Shown: positions 6,994-14,226 of the stretch, piece after piece
How the letters are laid out: each line of letters begins with the position of its first letter
Numbering within the stretch: the stretch's first letter is position 1
Assembly (NCBI GenBank): GCA_002381765.1
Contig: DFXX01000048.1
Location: forward strand, 1,107 to 37,315
Length of the DNA: 36,209 nt
Reading direction: 5' to 3'
Source: Bacteriovoracaceae bacterium UBA4097
GTDB taxonomy: Bacteria; Bdellovibrionota; Bacteriovoracia; Bacteriovoracales; Bacteriovoracaceae
Made by a program: the position numbers and the translations under genes
Notes under the pieces: generated by a model
The model's input: the letters and a program-made list of their open reading frames with translations, nothing else
What the model was told of the DNA's origin: nothing
Databases searched by the model: none

Positions 6994-8066
6994 TGCTAAG
7001 TCTATTTAGAGAACCCGAAATTCCCCTGGCCCTCCAGGAAGCGAGCCAGCTCTCCCGGAGGCTCTTCATCTCCTCTCTCAACAAAGGCATCGTTCCCAAG
7101 TGGGAAGATTTTTTTCAAGAGCTTCCGGTCTTTGATTCAGTAGAGAGCCTTGAGGCAATTAAACAAAACTTCGAGGAGCTTACCCTCTGGCCCTTCTTAG
7201 AAGTCATTCTCTCCATGGATGGAAATGAGTACTTCTTCCACTCTCCCGTGAGCTCTCAATGTCTCACTAAAGCTGGCGAAAAAATTCCAGTGAGTATTCC
7301 CTTGAGAATCGAAGACTGGCAGCTATGGCTGGAAATTTTAAGTCTTAAATTCAAGCAGAACTGGAATGTGCAAAATCCATTCGTAAGCTTCTATGCCGAG
7401 CTTTATGGAAGAACCTATCGACTAAGCCTTATCCACGGCTCCACCTCTCCCTTGGGCCTCTCCAAGCTTGTCGTGCGCTCTCTCGCTCACACACCTCACC
7501 CTCTGGAATCATTTGGAGCAAGCGAGACTCTTGAGATGCTCGTAAAAGAAAAAAAGAACTTCTTAGTCGCGGGTTCCACGGGTTCAGGAAAGACTTCACT
7601 TCTCACCACTTTATTAGAGAGAGTAAATCCAGAAGAACATGTGGTGATTCTGGAAGATACCTATGAAATCCTCTGTCAGCTTGCCCACCAAACACGCTTC
7701 CTCTCCAATGAGAGCCCGCAAAATTCCCTCAAGGCCTACCTCACCTATTCCCTTAGACTCTCTCCCGACAGAATCATCCTGGGAGAAATGCGCTCTCACG
7801 AAGTGGTGCCCTTTCTTATGGCCATGAATACCGGACACAAGGGGCTTATGGGTACTCTTCACGCGGCAAGTGGCGTGGATGCCCTTCACCGGGCGGCCCT
7901 CCTCTTCTCACTTTACGGAGGGGAAGCCAATTTGAGCTATGAGAAGGTCATGGAGCTACTTTGCAAGAATCTCGAGTATGTGGTGTTTATGGAGAATAAG
8001 AAAGTGAAGGAAATCATCAAGGTGCTGGGTTGTGATAAGGGAACGCCGTTTTTTCAGAGCGTTTGA
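6993..8066 (+). CDS. tadA: Tad pilus assembly ATPase (TadA/CpaF family)
   Basis: Cytoplasmic secretion ATPase (357 residues) that powers Flp pilus assembly as a hexamer at the inner membrane. Visible motifs are Walker A GSTGSGKTS (about 194-202), the Asp box ILEDTYE (about 219-225), the Walker B region RIILGEMRSHE (about 260-270) and the His box GTLHA (about 287-291). The N-terminal domain is shorter than in typical CpaF. The gene overlaps the secretin stop and ends the operon. A TadB/TadC-like platform would normally follow but is absent here. A candidate lies at 12971-13843. Confidence 0.92.
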   Translation: MLSLFREPEIPLALQEASQLSRRLFISSLNKGIVPKWEDFFQELPVFDSVESLEAIKQNFEELTLWPFLEVILSMDGNEYFFHSPVSSQCLTKAGEKIPVSIPLRIEDWQLWLEILSLKFKQNWNVQNPFVSFYAELYGRTYRLSLIHGSTSPLGLSKLVVRSLAHTPHPLESFGASETLEMLVKEKKNFLVAGSTGSGKTSLLTTLLERVNPEEHVVILEDTYEILCQLAHQTRFLSNESPQNSLKAYLTYSLRLSPDRIILGEMRSHEVVPFLMAMNTGHKGLMGTLHAASGVDALHRAALLFSLYGGEANLSYEKVMELLCKNLEYVVFMENKKVKEIIKVLGCDKGTPFFQSV

Positions 8067-8080
8067 AAACTTCAGTCAAA

Positions 8081-8109
8081 TTGACAATTTATAAGAAGTG
8101 TGCTATAAT
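8081..8109 (+). promoter_or_regulatory. Consensus sigma-70 promoter of the antitoxin-like gene
   Basis: TTGACA (8081-8086), a 17-bp spacer and TATAAT (8104-8109) form a perfect consensus promoter directed at the gene starting at 8240. Transcription would start near 8116, leaving a leader of about 124 bases. Confidence 0.8.
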
Positions 8110-8121
8110 TAGCACACTTCT
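8094..8121. promoter_or_regulatory. Palindromic operator overlapping the -10 box
   Basis: A perfect inverted repeat with 12-bp arms (AGAAGTGTGCTA at 8094-8105 and its complement at 8110-8121) surrounds TAAT. It covers the entire -10 element. A symmetric site at this place suits repression by a dimeric HTH protein, most likely the XRE protein at 8240. A hairpin near the 5' end of the transcript is a less likely reading because most of the repeat lies upstream of the expected start. Confidence 0.65.
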
Positions 8122-8239
8122 CCAAAGAGCTTTACTTGAGCGATGTTATTTTGATCCCTCATGCTTTTACAAAAAAGACTCAAAAAACGCCAACAAAAGA
8201 AATTGAGATTTCAATCAAAAGATTGAAGGAGCAACTAAA

Positions 8240-8518
8240 ATGAGAGTCAGTAAAGAAGCCAAAAAACTAGCAGAAGATTTGGGACTATCAGAGATCGACG
8301 CTTACATCATGGAACTAAAAGCTCAGCTCTACGCGAGAAGCAGTCAACTTATCAAATCTTCATCACTTACTCATGAACAAATAGCTAAAAAGATTGGAAC
8401 ATCACGAAGTCGAATAAACAGGATCGCAAATTTAGCAGAAAACAATATATCCATCGAAATTTTGATAAAGCTGATCGCAACCCTTGATGGCAAAGCCGCT
8501 ATACGGTTAGCGGCTTAA
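8240..8518 (+). CDS. XRE-family HTH protein, antitoxin-like, without adjacent toxin
   Basis: A 92-residue protein with a charged helical N-terminus (KEAKKLAEDLGLSEIDAYIMELKAQLY) and a helix-turn-helix at about 43-85 (LTHEQIAKKIGTSRSRINRIA, then ISIEILIKLIATLDGK). This is the layout of HigA- and MqsA-like antitoxins and small phage-type regulators. AAGGAGCAACTAAA gives a good ribosome binding site. Toxin partners of such genes usually lie immediately upstream or downstream. Here the upstream 173 bases hold only a promoter, a palindrome and a 21-codon basic reading frame (8161-8226), and the downstream gene is convergent. It probably represses its own promoter through the 8094-8121 palindrome. 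Confidence 0.78.
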   Translation: MRVSKEAKKLAEDLGLSEIDAYIMELKAQLYARSSQLIKSSSLTHEQIAKKIGTSRSRINRIANLAENNISIEILIKLIATLDGKAAIRLAA

Positions 8519-8525
8519 AATCTTC

Positions 8526-9254
8526 TTATAGCCCAAAGACATCCACAATCCTCCAAGGTCTAATCGCTACAAACGCTCCCACTGACTTAACTGGAAGTCC
8601 TACCTCAGCTTCCACCACTCCATCTTTAGCTGCCTCGAGAAGAAGGGCTTTAAATTGAGTTGATAGTTTGCGCAGAGTACTCTCCGATACCTTCATAGTC
8701 ATAAACTCCTGATACTGAAGATCTCCAGAGAAATCAGCCTCCAGAAATGACTTTACTCCCTTCTCCTGAAGAAGCTTTCTTAAAGGCCCCTGACGCTTGA
8801 GCTTAATCATCTCTGAAATCTTAAGGCGTATCTTATTTCCGGGGAGCCAATCGATGAGCTCCCACTTATCTAGATCAGAAAGAATCTTATGAGTCTGTGC
8901 CTCTGAGAGTTTAAATTCTTTTTCAATTTGCTTGGGCTTCATGCCTGAAAGCAAAAGTTCGAGATAGGCCAGGCGCTGAGGGTGCTGAGTCAGGCGATTT
9001 TCTTGCTCATCGGTGAGTTCACGGGAGTTCTCTTGCTTAGATGATTCCACTAGTTTAAAAACATCACTCATCTGCATTCCGGCAAAGGTGCAGATCTGAT
9101 CCAGGCGGGAGAGAGTGAGGTCTTCTTGGGAGAAGAGCCGCTTAATACTCGCTAAACTCAGACCCAGCTCATGAGCAAGGTCTTGATAGACAATTCCCTT
9201 GGCCTTGAGAAGTTTTTTTAAGGCAATAATAACTTCCTGCTGCTGACCTGACAT
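8526..9254 (-). CDS. XRE-family transcriptional regulator with a long C-terminal domain
   Basis: A 242-residue protein with an N-terminal Cro/C1-type HTH at about residues 8-65 (LLKAKGIVYQDLAHELGLSLASIKRLFSQEDLTLSRLDQICTF). A second helical section around 85-135 (RLAYLELLLSGMKPKQIEKEFKLSEAQTHKILSDLDKWELI) reads like a winged-helix or MarR-like domain. The C-terminal domain is uncharacterised. GGAGG before the ATG is a strong ribosome binding site. It is convergent with the antitoxin-like gene (7 bases between stops) and divergent from the nucleotidyltransferase across an AT-rich 89-bp spacer, where it may act. The target is unknown. Confidence 0.75.
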   Translation of the reverse strand: MSGQQQEVIIALKKLLKAKGIVYQDLAHELGLSLASIKRLFSQEDLTLSRLDQICTFAGMQMSDVFKLVESSKQENSRELTDEQENRLTQHPQRLAYLELLLSGMKPKQIEKEFKLSEAQTHKILSDLDKWELIDWLPGNKIRLKISEMIKLKRQGPLRKLLQEKGVKSFLEADFSGDLQYQEFMTMKVSESTLRKLSTQFKALLLEAAKDGVVEAEVGLPVKSVGAFVAIRPWRIVDVFGL

Positions 9255-9343
9255 AGTATCCTCCGGCTAATCCTTAGGTATTATAATATGCTACTTAATT
9301 TTGAGGTATTGATATTTATCACATTTCCTTCGACTATTAGGCC

Positions 9344-10096
9344 ATGAAGACTTTCTCAAAAGCACAATTTCATAATTTATTGAAGGAAACTATTCCTCAA
9401 GAAGACCACATTTTCGGCGCCTGGTTAGGAGGTTCCTCTGCAACAGGCCACGAGGATGAGCTATCAGATACCGACTTAGTCCTGATGGGAGGTGATTTTG
9501 AGACGAGCTTTAAAATTATAGAGGAAATCATTTCTGAATATAGGCCAATTATCCAGATATACCACGTTCCTGGCCCCACTCTCTTTAAAAATACTCAGCA
9601 GCGCTTCTATCTTCTTCAAGATTCACCAGATACTTATTTTTTAGACGTGCTGGTATTCACAAGTCTTGAAGCTGAGGTTTATCAGGAATTCTTCAATCAA
9701 GAGCGCCATGGTCAACCCGTCATTCTTACTGACAAAAGAGGGATTTTGAGAGAAGCCAGAAAATTTCCTAAAAAAGATTATCCGAATTTTAACCAAAATC
9801 ATCTCACACGTTTTGAGATCATCTATCGCACCTTTCAAAAAGAAAGTATGCGGGGTAAGTACGTTGATAGTCACCTCTTCTATCAACGTCTTATTCACAT
9901 TTTGGTTGAGGCCAAAAGAATTCTTTATTCTCCCCAGAGGCATGACTTTGGTTTGCGCTATATCTATTATGATCTTCCAAGAGAAGAAGCTTCCTTCATA
10001 GAGAAGATGCTGAAAGTTTCTGATCTAGAAACAATGAAGAAGAATGCCATTTTGATTAAAGAAGATCTTTATCAAAGTCATAAGGAGAATTTATGA
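9344..10096 (+). CDS. Nucleotidyltransferase-domain protein (aminoglycoside-adenylyltransferase-like fold)
   Basis: A 250-residue protein with a polymerase-beta-type nucleotidyltransferase signature, LGGSSATGHEDELSDTDLVLMG. This holds GGS...G and the first two metal-binding aspartates (about D42 and D44). A third acidic residue lies in FLDVLVF (about D101). A helical C-terminal part (LFYQRLIHILVEAKRILYSP) resembles the substrate-binding domain of small-molecule nucleotidyltransferases such as AadA or LinB. It could transfer an AMP group to a small molecule or protein, and the substrate is not evident. Its stop overlaps the epimerase start by four bases, so the two are probably one transcript. 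Confidence 0.75.
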   Translation: MKTFSKAQFHNLLKETIPQEDHIFGAWLGGSSATGHEDELSDTDLVLMGGDFETSFKIIEEIISEYRPIIQIYHVPGPTLFKNTQQRFYLLQDSPDTYFLDVLVFTSLEAEVYQEFFNQERHGQPVILTDKRGILREARKFPKKDYPNFNQNHLTRFEIIYRTFQKESMRGKYVDSHLFYQRLIHILVEAKRILYSPQRHDFGLRYIYYDLPREEASFIEKMLKVSDLETMKKNAILIKEDLYQSHKENL

Positions 10097-10956
10097 AAGT
10101 CTTAGTCTTAGGAGGAACCCGCTTCTTTGGTAAAAGATTAGTTCACCTTCTCATTGAAGAGGGTCATGAGGTCACTATCCTCTCTAGAGGGAATCAAAAA
10201 GATGATTTCGGAAATAAGGTCTCAAGATTCATCGCCGATCGCAAAGATAAGAAGGCCATGAAAAAAGTGATTGGAGATAATCTCTTTGATGCCGTGATCG
10301 ATCAGATCTGCATGACAGCCGAAGATGCTCGAGATTCTATCGAGATCTTTAGAAATAAGACTCCCTATTACCTCATGACTTCCACCATGTCGGTCTATTC
10401 CCAGAAAGGGAATCTCAAGGAAGAAGACTTCAATCCCCTAACTTACAAACCTCAAGTCGCTAATGATCTTGGGGAACAATATGCAGAAGGAAAAAGAGCT
10501 GCTGAGAAAGTCTTTATGACTGAAGCACCCTTTGTGTGTTCCTTTGCACGCTTCCCCGTTGTTCTCGGGGAGGACGATTATACAAGGAGGCTCTATGACC
10601 AGGTCAAAAGAGTTCAAAATGATAGATCAATCTACTATCCAAACATTCATGCGAAATTTTCATTCATTCAGTCAATGGATGCTGCCCGGGCCCTTCGATG
10701 GCTCTTACACACAAAATCTTCCGGCCCCTATAATTTTGCCGCCGAAGATCCCGTAGTTCTAAGAGACTTGATTTCAAAGATTGAATCGCTGGCGCAGAAA
10801 AAGGCCCATCTTCTTTCTGTGCCAGATGAGGAAGCTTACTCGCCCTTTGGTATTGGTTCAGATTGGTATTTGAATGTGGAGAAAGCGAAGAAAGAAGGCT
10901 TTGAGTGCATAAGGACTTCTCAATGGCTTGATCAATTGATTATGAAACTTCTGTAA
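10093..10956 (+). CDS. NAD-dependent epimerase/dehydratase (extended SDR)
   Basis: A 287-residue Rossmann-fold protein. MKVLVLGGTRFFGKRLVHLLIEEGHEVTILSRG gives the NAD(P)-binding glycine motif. MTSTMSVYS holds the catalytic Ser/Thr. YAEGKRAAEK supplies the YxxxK active site. The overall pattern matches the short NAD-dependent epimerase/dehydratases of the CSP41/isoflavone-reductase-like type rather than a defined nucleotide-sugar epimerase. AAGGAG precedes the start, which overlaps the nucleotidyltransferase stop. The pair may modify the same small molecule, which is an inference from position only. Confidence 0.85.
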   Translation: MKVLVLGGTRFFGKRLVHLLIEEGHEVTILSRGNQKDDFGNKVSRFIADRKDKKAMKKVIGDNLFDAVIDQICMTAEDARDSIEIFRNKTPYYLMTSTMSVYSQKGNLKEEDFNPLTYKPQVANDLGEQYAEGKRAAEKVFMTEAPFVCSFARFPVVLGEDDYTRRLYDQVKRVQNDRSIYYPNIHAKFSFIQSMDAARALRWLLHTKSSGPYNFAAEDPVVLRDLISKIESLAQKKAHLLSVPDEEAYSPFGIGSDWYLNVEKAKKEGFECIRTSQWLDQLIMKLL

Positions 10957-11024
10957 ATTCTACTCTCACCCCTCTGGATTTATTTTAGCACGATGCTAGA
11001 CACCTTCTGGTATTTCACACGCTT

Positions 11025-11172
11025 AACAAAATTATTTTTGTCGTAGAAAATTGCATATGAAGCACCAGGAAGAAGTGACGCCCCCTAACCTGCAAGACAA
11101 AAGGGCGCCACTTTTGTGTTCGTAAGAGCACCCGAAGGTGAGAATTCATCCTTCGGTCCTTCCATTATACCA
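11025..11172 (-). ncRNA. Candidate structured small RNA in the gap between the epimerase and ettA
   Basis: The gene-free stretch 10957-11250 is not featureless. On the minus strand an extended -10 element TGGTATAAT (11172-11164) would start a transcript near 11157. That transcript would contain a 7-bp hairpin (CCGAAGG pairing with CCTTCGG), then an 11-bp hairpin (AAGTGGCGCCC with GGGCGTCACTT, one G-U pair) with a 17-base loop. An AT-rich hairpin (ACAAAA with TTTTGT) near 11030 could be the end, but its T-run is poor. No good ORF is present. I do not recognise a known RNA family; SRP RNA, tmRNA and RNase P motifs are absent. Confidence 0.3.
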
Positions 11173-11217
11173 AATCTAAAAATCATTCAAAGGTCTAAAA
11201 GGTGCCAGGTAAAGAGC

Positions 11218-11247
11218 AAAAAAAAAGGCTTCCCGAAGGAAGCCTTT
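11218..11247 (-). terminator. Intrinsic terminator of ettA
   Basis: A 10-bp stem (11224-11233 with 11238-11247) has a four-base loop of TTCG type on the minus strand. It is followed there by an uninterrupted run of T residues (A residues at 11218-11226 on the plus strand). It begins four bases after the ettA stop. Confidence 0.9.
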
Positions 11248-11250
11248 CAC

Positions 11251-12927
11251 TTAAACACGAGTAAGTTTTTTGTAAGTTAGTCGCTGAGGCACATCGGCCT
11301 TGTCACCCAATCTGCGACGAAGGTCTTCATGATAGTCCTGGAAGTTTCCTTCAAACCAAGTCACTCTCGACTCTCCTTCGAAGGCCAGGATGTGAGTACA
11401 AATTCTATCTAGGAAGTAGCGATCATGGGAGATAACTACCGCACAACCCGCGAAGTCCAGAAGGGCCCGCTCAAGAGCTTGCAGAGTATTTACATCGAGA
11501 TCATTGGTAGGCTCATCCAGAAGAAGTACGTTGCCTTCTTCCTTAAGCATTTTCGCTAAGTGAACGCGGTTCTTTTCACCACCGGATAATTCCTTGATGC
11601 GTTTACTTTGATCGTCACCTGAGAAGTTAAAGCGAGAAATATAAGCGCGGGAATTCACTTCGCGGTTTCCAAGTTTTAAGAGATCAAGACCGTCGCTGAT
11701 TTCCTGCATAACCGTGGCCTCAGGATTCATCTCACGAGACTGATCGATGTAAGAGAGCTTAACCGTATCACCCATCTTAAATGTTCCCGAGTCCGGCTCA
11801 AGCTGGCCCGTGATCATTTTAAAGAGTGTGGTTTTACCGGCACCGTTGGGACCGATGATTCCCACGATTCCTCCGGGAGGAAGCTTGAAAGAAAGGTTTT
11901 CATAAAGAAGACGATCCCCAAAGCCCTTCGCAATATTATTGGCCTCGATGACGATATCACCCAGACGAGGTCCTGGTGGAATGAAGAGATCATTGGTTTC
12001 GTTTCTCTTCTCTTTAGAATCCGTGAGCATTTTTTCATAGTTTGTAATACGAGCTTTAGATTTCGCCTGACGGGCCTTGGGAGATGATCTGATCCATTCA
12101 AGCTCTTCTTGCATTTTCTTGGTTCGTTGAGATTCCTGCTTCTCTTCGGTAGCAAGACGATTGGTCTTTTGCTCAAGCCAAGAAGAGTAGTTACCTTCCC
12201 AAGGAATACCATGTCCGCGATCAAGTTCAAGAATCCAACCAGCAACATTATCCAGGAAGTAACGATCGTGGGTAATGGCGATAACAGTACCTTTATACGC
12301 CTGAAGATGGCGCTCAAGCCAGAAGACGGTTTCCGCATCTAAATGGTTGGTAGGCTCATCCAAAAGAAGAACATCTGGCTCAGAGAGAAGCAAGCGACAT
12401 AGGGCCACGCGTCTCTTCTCACCACCGGAGAGAACCCCACACTTCTGATCAGACGGAGGACAACGAAGAGCTTCCATGGCAAGTTCCAGACGCGAATCCA
12501 GGTCCCAAGCATTTGAAGCATCCATCTTATCTTGCAGATTAGACTGCTCATCCAGAAGTTTATTCATTTCATCGTCGCTCATTTCTTCGCCGAGCTTCAT
12601 GTTTACTTCTTCATATCTCTGGGCAATGGCCACGATTTCCGCGAGCCCTTCTTGCACAACTTCTTTAACAGTTTTTTCGGGATCAAGTTTTGGATCTTGC
12701 TCAAGATAACCAAAGCTCACACCTTTGGAGGCATTGACATCTCCATTATAGTCTTTATCAACACCAGCAATAATTCTCAAAAGAGAAGACTTACCAGAGC
12801 CGTTAAGACCAAGAACACCAATCTTGGCGCCATAAAAGAATGAGAGAGAGATATCACGGAGAACTTGCTTTTTAGGAGGGTAAACCTTACCCACTTTATG
12901 CATGGAGAAAATGATCTTATGAGACAT
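11251..12927 (-). CDS. ettA: Energy-dependent translational throttle protein EttA (ABC-F)
   Basis: A 558-residue soluble protein with two ABC ATPase domains and no membrane segments, close to the 555 residues of the E. coli protein. The first domain has GLNGSGKSS (about 40-48), LSGGE (166-170) and LLLDEPTNHLD (187-197). The second has GPNGAGKTT (359-367), LSGGE (447-451) and LLLDEPTNDLD. Between them is the charged linker with RSSPKARQAKSKARI that touches the ribosomal E site and P-site tRNA in ABC-F factors. EttA tunes the first steps of elongation to the ATP/ADP ratio. AAGGAAG precedes the ATG. The gene follows the T2SSF-like gene by 43 bases and ends at a strong hairpin terminator. Confidence 0.94.
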   Translation of the reverse strand: MSHKIIFSMHKVGKVYPPKKQVLRDISLSFFYGAKIGVLGLNGSGKSSLLRIIAGVDKDYNGDVNASKGVSFGYLEQDPKLDPEKTVKEVVQEGLAEIVAIAQRYEEVNMKLGEEMSDDEMNKLLDEQSNLQDKMDASNAWDLDSRLELAMEALRCPPSDQKCGVLSGGEKRRVALCRLLLSEPDVLLLDEPTNHLDAETVFWLERHLQAYKGTVIAITHDRYFLDNVAGWILELDRGHGIPWEGNYSSWLEQKTNRLATEEKQESQRTKKMQEELEWIRSSPKARQAKSKARITNYEKMLTDSKEKRNETNDLFIPPGPRLGDIVIEANNIAKGFGDRLLYENLSFKLPPGGIVGIIGPNGAGKTTLFKMITGQLEPDSGTFKMGDTVKLSYIDQSREMNPEATVMQEISDGLDLLKLGNREVNSRAYISRFNFSGDDQSKRIKELSGGEKNRVHLAKMLKEEGNVLLLDEPTNDLDVNTLQALERALLDFAGCAVVISHDRYFLDRICTHILAFEGESRVTWFEGNFQDYHEDLRRRLGDKADVPQRLTYKKLTRV

Positions 12928-12970
12928 TGGACTTCCTTTTTTGAAAGCCCATTAAAGCAGAAAATTCACC

Positions 12971-13843
12971 CTACATCAACTTCATCAGATCCCCTAAAAG
13001 AAGGAAGATAAAGGCCAGATAGGAAGGCAGAAAAAAGACCGACAGAAGAAGAAGCTTTATCACGATGAGTCTTTTTTCAAAGAGTTCAAAATACCATTTC
13101 TCCTGAAACCGAAGTTCTTCCATCAAATATCTCACCTCATCTTCGTAACTTCCTCCTAGTTTCAAGGCTTTCTCGCAAATATCTTTAAGTTTATCCACTA
13201 AGTGAGAAAGATTTTTTTGTTTAATCGTTTTAAGTTTCTGAACCTCTGCCATCTGAAAGATCTCACTCCGGGATAAAGGGACTCGCGCAAGGGATGAGAG
13301 CACATAGAGCATCTTCCACAAAAGTCCGATGTCCCCAAAGAGTTTTTGCTGCAAATAGCGCAGAAGGAAAGGCAGAAGAGAGAGGCCTGTCATTTGCCAT
13401 CCTCCGATCATAAGGAGTTTGACTGGGGAAACGCTTATTTCCACGATACTTAAGGCGCCAAAAATAAAGGCCCAGGTAAGTCCCATCATCATCAACATCT
13501 GAAGCCAAAGCCCAGTGGTGATTTCCTTTAACTTTTTTTCAAATTGCCGGTCGGCCTGAAGACCTTCTCTTAAGAAGAGAAAAGAGTCCTGATAGCTCCC
13601 CCCCATTTTGCGGGCAAGGCTAAGTAGGGTTTCGATCACTTCTGAATAGAATTTGTAAAGGGGCAGATCCCTTTTCTCACTCACCTCCTGCCGATTACCC
13701 CAATGAAATCTTTTGAGCCATTCATCCAACTCTTCTCCCGCATTCCTTCTAATTATCAAGGAGTTATTCAAAGCAGGCATGGTCCCTTCTACCCAGAAGA
13801 CCAGAAAAAGAATGATTAAGCTGTAAATAATGACCGATAGCAT
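12971..13843 (-). CDS. Tad/T2SSF-type inner-membrane platform protein (TadB/TadC-like)
   Basis: A 290-residue membrane protein with two related segments: ARKMGGSYQDSFLFLREGL (about 77-95) and ALKLGGSYEDEVRYLMEEL (about 226-244). Each is followed by a membrane helix (LQMLMMMGLTWAFIFGALSIV and IVIKLLLLSVFFLPSYLAFIFLLL). One hydrophobic N-terminal helix and another pair near 143-160 are also visible. This is the plan of TadB/TadC and GspF platform proteins, which anchor the assembly ATPase. A single protein with two T2SSF-like repeats could do the work of TadB plus TadC. Because the Tad operon at 3.7-8.1 kb lacks a platform gene, this is the probable partner. CAGGAGCTCCT precedes the ATG. Confidence 0.72.
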   Translation of the reverse strand: MLSVIIYSLIILFLVFWVEGTMPALNNSLIIRRNAGEELDEWLKRFHWGNRQEVSEKRDLPLYKFYSEVIETLLSLARKMGGSYQDSFLFLREGLQADRQFEKKLKEITTGLWLQMLMMMGLTWAFIFGALSIVEISVSPVKLLMIGGWQMTGLSLLPFLLRYLQQKLFGDIGLLWKMLYVLSSLARVPLSRSEIFQMAEVQKLKTIKQKNLSHLVDKLKDICEKALKLGGSYEDEVRYLMEELRFQEKWYFELFEKRLIVIKLLLLSVFFLPSYLAFIFLLLGDLMKLM

Positions 13844-13921
13844 AGGAGCTCCTGGATAAAATCTCCCTTATATCCCTCGATTCATTGACAGCTAGCAAGC
13901 CCTTGTCATAATTTCAAGAGC

Positions 13922-14224
13922 ATGAATTCACTTCAGAAACAAGAAAGACCTCTAGGGAGCGAGACTCCTGAATCCTATGTGATGTCTTTTGAGAAAAAAC
14001 TCGCCCTTATGATGGAGCACACAGAAGTGGATCTATTATATAAAAAACTTAAGTATCTTGGACTTAACTTCGATCCTTTTAATCCTGAGATCTCAGGAGA
14101 ATGCCAAGAGGTCATGGATAATCTCGGTCTCAGCGACCACCTAAAAAATCCTTACCTCGCTACCAACATTCTTTTAAGACTTCTGGATAAGACCGAAGAA
14201 CAATTGAATAAACTAAAGCAATAG
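13922..14224 (+). CDS. Small soluble protein of unknown function
   Basis: A 100-residue charged protein without signal peptide or membrane segment. It is rich in Leu, Glu and Lys and probably helical, and ends in a KTEEQLNKLKQ tail. I recognise no family. Its start lies 78 bp from the divergent T2SSF-like gene. Its stop is two bases before the methyltransferase start, so it heads the operon 13922-17940. Confidence 0.6.
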   Translation: MNSLQKQERPLGSETPESYVMSFEKKLALMMEHTEVDLLYKKLKYLGLNFDPFNPEISGECQEVMDNLGLSDHLKNPYLATNILLRLLDKTEEQLNKLKQ

Positions 14225-14226
14225 CA

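Noticed and set aside
8161..8226. 21-codon basic reading frame between the consensus promoter and the antitoxin-like gene
   Set aside because: It has no clear ribosome binding site and is very short. It is mentioned as a possible leader or remnant but not called as a gene.
11025..11172. SRP RNA, tmRNA or 6S RNA
   Set aside because: Key conserved motifs of these RNAs (for example the SRP apical loop or the tmRNA tag and acceptor ends) are not seen, so only an unnamed candidate is given.
12109..12843. Plus-strand ORFs within ettA (three of 70-103 codons)
   Set aside because: They are shadows of the well-supported minus-strand ettA gene, with no signal of their own.
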